From: Ralstonia insidiosa
GTDB taxonomy: Bacteria; Pseudomonadota; Gammaproteobacteria; Burkholderiales; Burkholderiaceae
Length of the DNA stretch: 64,000 nucleotides
NCBI RefSeq assembly: GCF_008801405.1
Contig: NZ_VZPV01000002.1
Coordinates: 496,001-560,000 of the forward strand
Direction of reading: 5' to 3'
The notes beneath the pieces are model-generated. The model ran no database searches, was not told where the DNA came from, and worked only from the letters and a program-made list of their open reading frames with translations. This document shows positions 35,217 through 43,588 of the stretch, piece after piece. How positions within the stretch are numbered: position 1 is the stretch's first letter; each line of letters starts with the position of its first letter. The translations under genes and the position numbers were made by a program.

Positions 35217-37169
35217 TTACCCCGCCTGCAACCGCCGCCACAACGTCGTCTTGCTGATGCCCAACGCCGCGCACACGGCGTCGCGGTCTCCGTCATGTGC
35301 CGCCAGCGCTGCGCGTATCTCTTCTGCTTCCACTCCCCGGCTACGCTCGCGCAACGTCAGCGCGGGCGTCTTGCTGCGTGCACCATGGGCAAACACTTCC
35401 GGCGCAATCAGGCGCAGCACGTCTTGCGTGATGGTGCCCGCGTCGGCGTCGTCTGCGTGGGCCAGCTCCACTGCAATGCGCTCAACCACGCTCTGCAGCT
35501 CACGCACATTGCCGGCCCAAGGGTAGTGCCGTAGTGGCTCGGCAACGTCGGCCAGGACTTGCGCGGCAACTTCGGTATCGGGAATACGCAACAGCAGGCG
35601 CGGCTCGCGGCGTGCGGCCTGCACGAGCAACTCGGCGGCCAACGTCATCACGTCTTCTGGGCGTTCGCGCAGCGGCGGCAGCGCGATGCTGAGGATGTTG
35701 AGGCGGTAATAGAGATCGGCGCGGAAGGTGCCGGCCTCCACCGCATCCGTCAGCGCGCGATGCGTGGCGGCTACCACGCGAATGTCCACGCGCGTGGGTT
35801 CCGTGGAGCCCAACCGCACCACTTCGCGCTCCTGCAGCACGCGCAACAGACGGCTTTGCAGCGGCAGCGGCATCTCGCCAATCTCGTCGAGGAACAGCGT
35901 GCCGCGGTGCGCAGCTTCAATCAGCCCGGTCTTGCCGCCCTTGCGTGCGCCGGTGAAGGCGCCCTCTTCGTAGCCGAACAGTTCGCTCTCCAGCAGCGCC
36001 TCAGGAAACGCACCGCAGTTGATGGCGACAAACGGAAAGTCGCGCCGTGCGCTGAGCTGATGCATGCCCTGCGCGACCATCTCCTTGCCGGTGCCGGATT
36101 CGCCCAGCACGAGCACGGTGGCGTCCGACTTTGCATAGCGGCGCACCAGCGTACGCACACGCTCGATGGGCGCGGATTCTCCCACCAGATCATCCAGCCG
36201 GTAACGCGCGCTGAACTGTTGCGGGCGCTGGCGTGAGCGCAGCGTGCGGTCCAGCCGCTCCACCGCGCGGGATTCCTGGAAGGTGAACACGGTGCCTTCC
36301 GAGGCGCCCGCGCCCGTGCTTGCAAGCGGGCCGCGATGGATGACGTAGTTCACGCCGTGCACAGTGCCCAGCGTATCCCCCTCGGTATCGGGCAGCAGGC
36401 CCAACAGGTTGGGGGCGATGTTGAGCAGCGGCTGGCCGACAGCCTGCTTGGCGTCGATGTCCAGCGCGGTGGCAAGCCGCTGGTTGATGGCCTCCACGCG
36501 GCCTTGTGCGTCCAGCGCGACCACACCGTCGCGCAAGTGCTGCAGCAGGTTGTCGAGCCGCTGGCGGCGCGCCGATTCTCGACGGGTAGCCTGCACGACT
36601 TCCAACGCGGTGTCGAAAGCGGCCCTCACGGAATCACGCGAATACAGAAACACCGCGTTCATGCCTGCCTCCGTGGCTAGGTCCGTCACCAAGCCGGGGC
36701 CGACCACTACGCCCACCCCGCGGTCGCGCAAATCCAGCACGCAGCTCTCTGCACCCTGGCGCGAGGTGTACGAGGCAAACACCACGTTCATGCCATAGGC
36801 AGCAACGAAGCGGCGCACTTCATCCGGCGTGTCGCCGTGAGTGACGAGCGCTACCGACTCTGCATCACGCCGCGCACGGGCCAACGCGTGCATCACGTCA
36901 AAGCCGCTCGGGTTGATGACGACCACGGGCAGCGACAGACGCGGTTTCAGATACGCACCATTGGACCCGCCCGCGACCACTACGTCGGGGCGGTCAGCAC
37001 CGGCTGCGTCGATCTCGCGCACGATGTCTTCAAAACCGCGCGTGACGACGCGCAGCTCGGCGCGGTCGTTGTACTCGGCAGCAATGTCGAGGAACAGGTC
37101 GCTCAAGCGGCTGATGCCGCAGGCCCAGATGCGCGGGCGGTCGGCTTGATCAGCGGGGGCGGGGCTCAT
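35217..37169 (-). CDS. prpR: propionate catabolism activator PrpR (sigma-54 dependent)
   Basis: 650 residues: N-terminal PrpR_N sensory domain (about 10-190), PAS domain (about 205-320), AAA+ ATPase with GESGTGKE Walker A (356-363) and GAFTGA sigma-54 contact loop (403-408), and a C-terminal Fis-type helix-turn-helix (AVCAALGISKTTLWRRL). It senses 2-methylcitrate, as in other enterobacterial and beta-proteobacterial PrpR proteins, and turns on the divergent prpBC-acnD-prpF genes through a -24/-12 promoter. Transcribed away from prpB with a 195-bp gap holding the operators. Confidence 0.95.
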   Translation of the reverse strand: MSPAPADQADRPRIWACGISRLSDLFLDIAAEYNDRAELRVVTRGFEDIVREIDAAGADRPDVVVAGGSNGAYLKPRLSLPVVVINPSGFDVMHALARARRDAESVALVTHGDTPDEVRRFVAAYGMNVVFASYTSRQGAESCVLDLRDRGVGVVVGPGLVTDLATEAGMNAVFLYSRDSVRAAFDTALEVVQATRRESARRQRLDNLLQHLRDGVVALDAQGRVEAINQRLATALDIDAKQAVGQPLLNIAPNLLGLLPDTEGDTLGTVHGVNYVIHRGPLASTGAGASEGTVFTFQESRAVERLDRTLRSRQRPQQFSARYRLDDLVGESAPIERVRTLVRRYAKSDATVLVLGESGTGKEMVAQGMHQLSARRDFPFVAINCGAFPEALLESELFGYEEGAFTGARKGGKTGLIEAAHRGTLFLDEIGEMPLPLQSRLLRVLQEREVVRLGSTEPTRVDIRVVAATHRALTDAVEAGTFRADLYYRLNILSIALPPLRERPEDVMTLAAELLVQAARREPRLLLRIPDTEVAAQVLADVAEPLRHYPWAGNVRELQSVVERIAVELAHADDADAGTITQDVLRLIAPEVFAHGARSKTPALTLRERSRGVEAEEIRAALAAHDGDRDAVCAALGISKTTLWRRLQAG

Positions 37170-37218
37170 GGTGCGGTGCGGGATGCAGAAACGGCGGTCC
37201 GGTCATTATGCGCCGCGC

Positions 37219-37255
37219 ATTTCCACATTGAAATCTAAAATTTCATTTTTGAAAT
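37219..37255. promoter_or_regulatory. two identical PrpR-type operators, 21 bp apart
   Basis: ATTTC-N6-GAAAT occurs twice: 37219-37234 and 37240-37255. The centres are 21 bp apart, two helical turns, so both face the same side of the DNA. They sit about 90 bp upstream of the sigma-54 promoter, a normal place for an activator's enhancer site, between prpR and prpB. Confidence 0.75.
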
Positions 37256-37319
37256 GATGTGCGCGAGGGCGGCAACGTCACTTCCATACAAATCAACGGG
37301 TTACGTTGGGTGGTGAAGG

Positions 37320-37335
37320 TGGCCCGCTTCCTGCT
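37320..37335 (+). promoter_or_regulatory. sigma-54 (-24/-12) promoter of prpB
   Basis: TGGCCCG-N4-CTGCT matches the consensus TGGCACG-N4-TTGCA in most key positions, including both the GG and GC dinucleotides. The predicted transcript start lies near 37346, about 18 nt before the prpB ATG, and PrpR is a sigma-54 activator. Confidence 0.75.
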
Positions 37336-37363
37336 GTATGGGGCCAACCTTTTTGGAGCCCAC

Positions 37364-38272
37364 ATGAGCACAACCCAACGACACCCCACCAGCGCCGGCG
37401 CCAAATTCCGCGCTGCCGTTGCCGAATCACAGTCACTGCGCCAGCCGCTGCAAGTGGTGGGCGCCATTACCGCCTACGCCGCCAAGATGGCGGAGCAAAC
37501 CGGCTTCAAGGCCGTGTATCTGTCGGGCGGCGGTGTGGCAGCCAACTCGCTCGGTATTCCGGATCTGGGCATCAGCACGATGGAAGATGTGCTGATCGAT
37601 GCCCGTCGCATTACCGATGCCGTGCAGGTGCCGTTGATGGTCGACATCGACACCGGCTGGGGCGGTGCCTTCAACATCGCACGCACCGTCCGCTCGTTCA
37701 TCAAGGCAGGCGTGGCCGCCGTGCACATGGAAGACCAGGTCGGCCAGAAGCGCTGCGGCCATCGCCCGGGCAAGGAAGTGGTGCCCATCGAAGAAATGGT
37801 CGACCGCGTGAAGGCCGCTGTGGATGCCCGCACCGATGACGACTTCGTCATCATGGCCCGCACCGATGCGGCTGCCTCGGAAGGCGTGGACGCCGCCATC
37901 GAGCGCGCCGTGGCCTACGTGGAAGCGGGTGCGGACATGATCTTCCCCGAAGCCATGAAGACGCTGGACGACTACCGCCGCTTCAAGGCCGCCGTAAAGG
38001 TGCCCATCCTGGCCAACCTGACCGAGTTCGGCAGCACGCCATTCTTCACCACGCAAGAGCTTGCCAGCGCCAACGTGGACATCGCCCTGTACTGCTGCGG
38101 CGCGTACCGCGCGATGAACGCGGCTGCGCTCAACTTCTATCAAACCGTGATGCGTGACGGCACCCAAAAGGCCGCCGTGGAGACCATGCAATCGCGCGAC
38201 GATCTGTACAAATACCTCGGCTACCACGCGTACGAAGACAAGCTCGACGCACTGTTTGCTGCACAGAAATAA
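37364..38272 (+). CDS. prpB: 2-methylisocitrate lyase
   Basis: 302 residues from the ATG at 37364 (GGAG upstream); an open stretch to 37259 is promoter DNA. The isocitrate-lyase-superfamily active-site motif KRCGHRPGK carries the catalytic Cys131, and MVDIDTGWGG and ARTDAAA hold metal-binding residues. The enzyme splits 2-methylisocitrate into pyruvate and succinate, the last step of the 2-methylcitrate cycle for propionyl-CoA. First gene of the prp operon. Confidence 0.96.
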   Translation: MSTTQRHPTSAGAKFRAAVAESQSLRQPLQVVGAITAYAAKMAEQTGFKAVYLSGGGVAANSLGIPDLGISTMEDVLIDARRITDAVQVPLMVDIDTGWGGAFNIARTVRSFIKAGVAAVHMEDQVGQKRCGHRPGKEVVPIEEMVDRVKAAVDARTDDDFVIMARTDAAASEGVDAAIERAVAYVEAGADMIFPEAMKTLDDYRRFKAAVKVPILANLTEFGSTPFFTTQELASANVDIALYCCGAYRAMNAAALNFYQTVMRDGTQKAAVETMQSRDDLYKYLGYHAYEDKLDALFAAQK

Positions 38273-38309
38273 CGCCTACACATTCCACGCATCCAAGGAG
38301 ACCATCACC

Positions 38310-39479
38310 ATGAGCGAAGCCGATAACAGCACCCCGAACGCCGGCGCTTTCAAGCCTAAGAAATCCGTGGCCCTGTCGGGCGTGACAGCCGGCAATACCG
38401 CACTGTGTACCGTCGGCCGCACCGGCAACGACCTGCACTACCGCGGCTACGACATCCTCGACCTGGCCGGCGCGTGCGAGTTTGAAGAAGTCGCCCACCT
38501 GTTGGTGCACGGCAAGCTGCCCAACAAGGCCGAACTGGCCGCCTACAAGGCCAAGCTGAAAGCCCTGCGCGGCCTGCCCGCCAACGTGAAGGCCGCACTG
38601 GAATGGGTGCCCGCCTCCGCCCACCCGATGGACGTGATGCGCACCGGCGTGTCCGTGCTCGGCACCGTGCTGCCCGAGAAGGACGACCACAACACCCCCG
38701 GCGCGCGCGACATCGCTGACCGCCTGATGGCGAGCCTCGGCTCGATGCTGCTGTACTGGTACCACTACAGCCACAACGGCAAGCGCATCGAAGTCGAAAC
38801 GGACGACGACTCCATCGGCGGCCACTTCCTGCACCTGCTGCACGGTGTGGAGCCGTCCAAGTCGTGGGTCGACGCGATGCACGTATCGCTCAACCTGTAT
38901 GCCGAGCACGAGTTCAACGCATCGACGTTCACTGGCCGCGTGATTGCCGGCACGGGCTCCGACATCTACTCGGCCATCACCGGCGCCATCGGCGCGCTGC
39001 GTGGCCCCAAGCACGGCGGCGCCAACGAAGTCGCGTTCGAAATCCAGAAGCGCTACGACACCCCGGACGAAGCCGAGGCCGACATCCGCCGCCGCGTTGA
39101 AGCCAAGGAAGTCGTGATCGGCTTCGGCCACCCCGTGTACACCGTATCCGACCCGCGCAACAAGGTCATCAAGGAAGTCGCGCGCAAGCTGTCGAAGGAA
39201 GCGTCCAACACCAAGATGTTCGACATTGCCGAACGCCTGGAAACGGTGATGTGGGACATCAAGAAAATGTTCCCGAACCTCGACTGGTTCAGCGCCGTGT
39301 CGTACCACATGATGGGCGTGCCGACCGCGATGTTCACCCCGCTGTTCGTGATTGCACGTACGTCCGGCTGGGCCGCACACATCATCGAGCAACGCATCGA
39401 CAACAAGATCATCCGCCCGAGCGCCAACTACACCGGCCCGGACGATCTGAAGTTCGTGCCGATCGCAAAGCGTCCGTAA
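38310..39479 (+). CDS. prpC: 2-methylcitrate synthase
   Basis: 389 residues from the ATG at 38310 with AAGGAG upstream. Citrate-synthase-type catalytic residues: His in GPKHGGANE, His in GFGHPVYTVSDPR, and Asp further on (NLDWFSAVSYHMMG). It condenses propionyl-CoA with oxaloacetate to 2-methylcitrate. It begins 37 bp after prpB. A 270-bp gap with a large repeat separates it from acnD. Confidence 0.96.
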   Translation: MSEADNSTPNAGAFKPKKSVALSGVTAGNTALCTVGRTGNDLHYRGYDILDLAGACEFEEVAHLLVHGKLPNKAELAAYKAKLKALRGLPANVKAALEWVPASAHPMDVMRTGVSVLGTVLPEKDDHNTPGARDIADRLMASLGSMLLYWYHYSHNGKRIEVETDDDSIGGHFLHLLHGVEPSKSWVDAMHVSLNLYAEHEFNASTFTGRVIAGTGSDIYSAITGAIGALRGPKHGGANEVAFEIQKRYDTPDEAEADIRRRVEAKEVVIGFGHPVYTVSDPRNKVIKEVARKLSKEASNTKMFDIAERLETVMWDIKKMFPNLDWFSAVSYHMMGVPTAMFTPLFVIARTSGWAAHIIEQRIDNKIIRPSANYTGPDDLKFVPIAKRP

Positions 39480-39488
39480 TAAGTCAGA

Positions 39489-39703
39489 AGGAACGTCAGC
39501 CCCAGCCCACAGACGGTTTGGCCGTTGACGTTCCTGCCCTAGATGGCGCCTTGAATTTCTGTAAGCGGGCGGAAAAAAGAAGGAGGCTTGTTTGAGCGAA
39601 GCGAGTTTGCCTCCTTCTCCGCCCGGTTACAGAAATTCAAGGAGGCTTTCGCCATCTCGGGCGCGCCTTTCTTTGCTTACTTTCTTTGGCAAGACAAAGA
39701 AAG
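39489..39703. repeat. composite hairpin repeat element inside the prp operon
   Basis: Three nested inverted repeats in a row. (1) 39489-39498 with 39526-39535, 10 bp. (2) A large hairpin 39542-39656 with arms GATGGCG, CCTTGAATTTCTGTAA (16 bp perfect), CGGGCGGA and GAAGGAGGC, each matched on the far arm, loop about 21 nt. (3) CTTTCTTTG (39680-39688) with CAAAGAAAG (39695-39703). The right end (39660-39725) resembles repeats scattered through many beta-proteobacterial genomes, from memory. It separates prpC from acnD and gives a spurious in-frame extension to acnD. Confidence 0.75.
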
Positions 39704-39749
39704 TGAGTCAGCCCCGGCAGGGGATGAAACAAGGGATGTACCAGACACC

Positions 39750-42347
39750 ATGAACACCACCCACAGAAAGCCCCTCCCCGGCACAACGCTCGACTACTTC
39801 GACGCTAGAGAAGCTGTAGAAGCCATTCAACCAGGCGCCTACGACAAGCTGCCGTACACCTCCCGCGTCCTAGCCGAGAATCTGGTACGCCGCTGCGACC
39901 CGGCCACGCTCATCGATTCCCTCAAGCAACTGATCGAACGCAAGCGCGATCTCGATTTCCCCTGGTTCCCCGCCCGCGTGGTCTGCCACGACATCCTCGG
40001 CCAAACCGCACTGGTGGACCTCGCCGGCCTGCGTGACGCCATCGCAGACCAAGGCGGCGACCCCGCCAAGGTCAACCCCGTCGTGCCGGTCCAACTGATC
40101 GTCGACCACTCCCTAGCCGTGGAATGCGGCGGCTTCGACCCCGACGCCTTCGCCAAAAACCGCGCCATTGAAGACCGCCGCAACGAAGACCGCTTCCACT
40201 TCATCGACTGGACCAAGCTCGCGTTCAAGAACGTCGACGTGATCCCGGCAGGCAACGGCATCATGCACCAGATCAATCTGGAGAAGATGTCGCCGGTCAT
40301 CCAGGCACACGACGGCGTGGCCTACCCCGACACCTGCGTCGGCACTGACAGCCACACACCGCACGTCGATGCGCTGGGCGTGATCGCCATCGGCGTGGGC
40401 GGCCTGGAAGCCGAGAACGTGATGCTCGGCCGCGCGTCGTGGATGCGCCTGCCGGACATCGTCGGCGTGGAGCTGACGGGCCAACGCCAGCCTGGCATCA
40501 CCGCCACCGACATCGTGCTGGCCCTGACCGAATTCCTGCGCAAGCAGAAGGTGGTAGGCGCGTACCTGGAGTTCTACGGCGAAGGCGCATCGAAGCTCAC
40601 GCTGGGCGACCGCGCCACCATCTCCAACATGGCCCCCGAGTACGGCGCCACCGCCGCGATGTTCTCGATCGACGACAACACGCTCGACTACCTGCGCCTG
40701 ACCGGCCGCAGCGATGAGCAGGTCAAGCTGGTGGAGACGTACGCCAAGGCCGCAGGCCTATGGTCCGACACGCTCAAGCACGCCGAATACGAACGCGTGC
40801 TGCGCTTTGACCTGTCGAGCGTGGTGCGCAACATGGCCGGCCCGTCGAACCCGCACGCACGCGTGGCCACGACGGACTTGGCCGCCAAGGGCATCGCCGG
40901 CAAGTGGGAAGAGACCCCGGGCCAGATGCCGGATGGCGCGGTCATCATCGCCGCCATCACGAGCTGTACCAACACCAGCAACCCGCGCAACGTGATTGCC
41001 GCCGCGCTGCTGGCGCGCAATGCCAACCGCCTGGGGCTGACGCGCAAGCCGTGGGTGAAGAGCTCGCTGGCACCGGGGTCCAAGGCAGTGGAGTTGTATC
41101 TGGAAGAGGCCGGCCTGAAAGCCGAACTGGAAAAGCTCGGCTTCGGCATCGTCGCGTTTGCCTGCACCACGTGCAACGGCATGAGCGGCGCGCTGGACCC
41201 GAAGATCCAGCAGGAGATCATCGACCGCGACCTGTACGCCACCGCCGTGCTGTCGGGCAACCGCAACTTTGACGGCCGCATCCACCCGTATGCCAAGCAG
41301 GCGTTCCTCGCCTCGCCGCCGCTGGTGGTGGCCTATGCGATTGCCGGCACCGTGCGCTTCGACATCGAGCGCGACAGCTTCGGCACCGATGCCAACGGCC
41401 GCCCGATTCTGCTCAAGGACCTGTGGCCGACCGACGAAGAGATCGACGCCATCGTGCGCGCCTCGGTCAAGCCGGAGCAGTTCCGCAAGGTCTACATCCC
41501 GATGTTCGAGCAGCGCAGCGCGTCTGTGGCCAACGTGAGCCCGCTGTACGACTGGCGCCCGCAGAGCACCTACATCCGCCGCCCGCCGTATTGGGAAGGT
41601 GCGCTGGCTGGCGAACGCACGCTCCAGGGCCTGCGTCCGCTGGCCGTGCTGGGCGACAACATCACGACCGATCACCTCTCGCCGTCCAACGCCATCCTGG
41701 CCAGCAGCGCCGCCGGCGAATACCTTGCCAAGATGGGCCTGCCGGAAGAGGACTTCAACTCGTACGCCACGCACCGCGGCGACCACCTGACCGCGCAGCG
41801 CGCGACGTTCGCCAACCCCACGCTCATCAACGAGATGGCCGTGGTGGACGGCGTGGTGAAGAAGGGTTCGCTGGCGCGCATCGAGCCCGAAGGCAAGGTC
41901 ACGCGCATGTGGGAAGCGATTGAGACCTACATGGACCGCAAGCAGCCGTTGATCGTGATTGCCGGCGCCGACTACGGCCAAGGCAGCTCGCGCGACTGGG
42001 CTGCCAAGGGCGTGCGCCTGGCCGGTGTGGAAGTCATCGTGGCCGAAGGCTTCGAGCGCATCCACCGCACCAACCTGATCGGCATGGGCGTGCTGCCGCT
42101 GGAGTTCAAGCCGGGCACCACGCGCCTGACGCTGGGCATTGACGGCACCGAAACCTATGACGTGATCGGCGCGCGCAAGCCGCGTGCAGACCTGACGCTG
42201 GTGATCCATCGCAAGAACGGCGAACGTGTGGAAGTGCCCGTCACGTGCCGCCTGGACAGCGATGAGGAAGTCTCGATCTACGAAGCGGGCGGCGTGCTGC
42301 AACGCTTTGCGCAGGACTTCCTGGAATCGAACAAGGAGGCGGCATGA
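39750..42347 (+). CDS. acnD: Fe/S-dependent 2-methylcitrate dehydratase AcnD
   Basis: 865 residues from the ATG at 39750; an open frame back to 39588 runs through the hairpin repeat and is not coding. Aconitase-family signatures are present: GTDSHTPHVDALG, AAITSCTNTSNPRN (cluster Cys) and FACTTCNGMSG (two further cluster Cys). The swivel domain at the end includes DYGQGSSRDWAAKG. AcnD converts 2-methylcitrate to 2-methylaconitate and needs PrpF. Its stop overlaps prpF by 4 nt. Confidence 0.95.
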   Translation: MNTTHRKPLPGTTLDYFDAREAVEAIQPGAYDKLPYTSRVLAENLVRRCDPATLIDSLKQLIERKRDLDFPWFPARVVCHDILGQTALVDLAGLRDAIADQGGDPAKVNPVVPVQLIVDHSLAVECGGFDPDAFAKNRAIEDRRNEDRFHFIDWTKLAFKNVDVIPAGNGIMHQINLEKMSPVIQAHDGVAYPDTCVGTDSHTPHVDALGVIAIGVGGLEAENVMLGRASWMRLPDIVGVELTGQRQPGITATDIVLALTEFLRKQKVVGAYLEFYGEGASKLTLGDRATISNMAPEYGATAAMFSIDDNTLDYLRLTGRSDEQVKLVETYAKAAGLWSDTLKHAEYERVLRFDLSSVVRNMAGPSNPHARVATTDLAAKGIAGKWEETPGQMPDGAVIIAAITSCTNTSNPRNVIAAALLARNANRLGLTRKPWVKSSLAPGSKAVELYLEEAGLKAELEKLGFGIVAFACTTCNGMSGALDPKIQQEIIDRDLYATAVLSGNRNFDGRIHPYAKQAFLASPPLVVAYAIAGTVRFDIERDSFGTDANGRPILLKDLWPTDEEIDAIVRASVKPEQFRKVYIPMFEQRSASVANVSPLYDWRPQSTYIRRPPYWEGALAGERTLQGLRPLAVLGDNITTDHLSPSNAILASSAAGEYLAKMGLPEEDFNSYATHRGDHLTAQRATFANPTLINEMAVVDGVVKKGSLARIEPEGKVTRMWEAIETYMDRKQPLIVIAGADYGQGSSRDWAAKGVRLAGVEVIVAEGFERIHRTNLIGMGVLPLEFKPGTTRLTLGIDGTETYDVIGARKPRADLTLVIHRKNGERVEVPVTCRLDSDEEVSIYEAGGVLQRFAQDFLESNKEAA

Positions 42348-43537
42348 GCCATCCCGCACAGATCAAAGTCCCCGCCACGTACATCCGTGGCGGTACCAGC
42401 AAGGGCGTGTTCTTCCGCCTGCAGGATCTGCCGCAAGCCGCGCAACAGCCGGGCGCTGCCCGCGATGCGCTGCTCATGCGCGTGATCGGCAGCCCCGACC
42501 CATACGGCAAGCAGATCGACGGCATGGGCGGCGCCACGTCCAGCACCAGCAAGACGGTGATCCTGGCCAAGAGCACGCGCCCGGACCATGACGTCGATTA
42601 CCTGTTCGGCCAGGTCTCCATCGACAAGCCGTTTGTGGATTGGTCGGGCAACTGCGGCAACCTTTCGGCCGCTGTCGGCCCGTTCGCCATCAGCAACGGC
42701 TTGGTAGATGCGAGCCGTCTTCCGCCTAACGGGCAGAACGGCACCGCCATCGTGCGCATCTGGCAAGCCAACATCGGCAAGACCATCATTGCGCACGTGC
42801 CCATCACCAACGGCGCGGTGCAGGAGACGGGCGACTTTGAACTGGACGGCGTGACCTTCCCGGCGGCGGAAGTCCAGCTCGAATTCCTCGACCCGGCAGC
42901 GGAAGAAGACGGCGACGGCGGCGGCGCGATGTTCCCCACCGGCAACCTCGTCGATGACCTGGAGGTGCCCGGCGTGGGCACGTTCAAGGCGACGATGATC
43001 AATGCCGGCATCCCGACAATCTTCGTGAACGCCGAGTCCATCGGTTACACCGGCACCGAGCTGCAGGACGCCATCAACGGCGATGCAAAGGCGCTGGCGA
43101 TGTTCGAAACCATCCGCGCGCACGGCGCGGTGCGCATGGGGCTCATCAAGAACATCGATGAAGCCGCCACGCGGCAGCACACGCCCAAGGTGGCATTCGT
43201 TGCGCCGCCGAAGGACTACGTCGCCTCCAGCGGCAAGAAAGTCGGTGCGGGCGATGTGGACCTGCTGGTGCGTGCCATGTCGATGGGCAAGCTGCACCAC
43301 GCGATGATGGGCACGGCTGCCGTGGCCATCGGCACGGCAGCGGCCATTCCGGGCACGCTGGTCAACCTGGCGGCCGGCGGTGGCGAACGTGGCGCAGTGC
43401 GCTTCGGGCATCCGTCCGGCACGCTGCGCGTGGGCGCGGAAGCGAAGCTCGTCGACGGTGAATGGACCGTCACCAAGGCCATCATGAGTCGCAGCGCGCG
43501 CGTGCTGATGGAAGGCTGGGTGCGCGTGCCGGGTTGA
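42344..43537 (+). CDS. prpF: 2-methylaconitate isomerase PrpF
   Basis: 397 residues, the usual PrpF length; start overlaps the acnD stop (ATGA). Family motifs: YIRGGTSKGVFF at the N-terminus, GGATSSTSKTVIL, DWSGNCGNLSAAVGPF with the likely catalytic Cys, and GERGAVRFGHPSG near the C-terminus. It isomerises the AcnD product so that the cycle can continue, and replaces PrpD in this gene order. Last gene of the operon. Confidence 0.95.
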   Translation: MSHPAQIKVPATYIRGGTSKGVFFRLQDLPQAAQQPGAARDALLMRVIGSPDPYGKQIDGMGGATSSTSKTVILAKSTRPDHDVDYLFGQVSIDKPFVDWSGNCGNLSAAVGPFAISNGLVDASRLPPNGQNGTAIVRIWQANIGKTIIAHVPITNGAVQETGDFELDGVTFPAAEVQLEFLDPAAEEDGDGGGAMFPTGNLVDDLEVPGVGTFKATMINAGIPTIFVNAESIGYTGTELQDAINGDAKALAMFETIRAHGAVRMGLIKNIDEAATRQHTPKVAFVAPPKDYVASSGKKVGAGDVDLLVRAMSMGKLHHAMMGTAAVAIGTAAAIPGTLVNLAAGGGERGAVRFGHPSGTLRVGAEAKLVDGEWTVTKAIMSRSARVLMEGWVRVPG

Positions 43538-43563
43538 ACCGGCGCCGACACTGTTGAGCAAGA

Positions 43564-43581
43564 GGCGGCAAGCATGCCGCC
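43564..43581. terminator. hairpin between converging genes
   Basis: GGCGGCA / TGCCGCC with a 4-nt loop lies between the prpF stop (43537) and the end of the minus-strand kinase gene (43589). There is no T-run, so termination may depend on other factors, but its position suits both transcripts. Confidence 0.45.
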
Positions 43582-43588
43582 CTTGCGC

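Noticed and set aside
37259..37363. A longer prpB starting in the promoter region
   Set aside because: It would start inside the operator region and cover the -24/-12 promoter; the ATG at 37364 has a ribosome site and the right length.
39588..39749. An in-frame 54-codon extension at the start of acnD
   Set aside because: It runs through the hairpin repeat, lacks a ribosome site and does not resemble the AcnD N-terminus; the ATG at 39750 fits the family.
40758..42359. A 533-codon minus-strand ORF across acnD
   Set aside because: Long antisense frames are expected in high-GC coding DNA; the sequence is His/Arg/Ala-rich and matches nothing, while acnD is certain.
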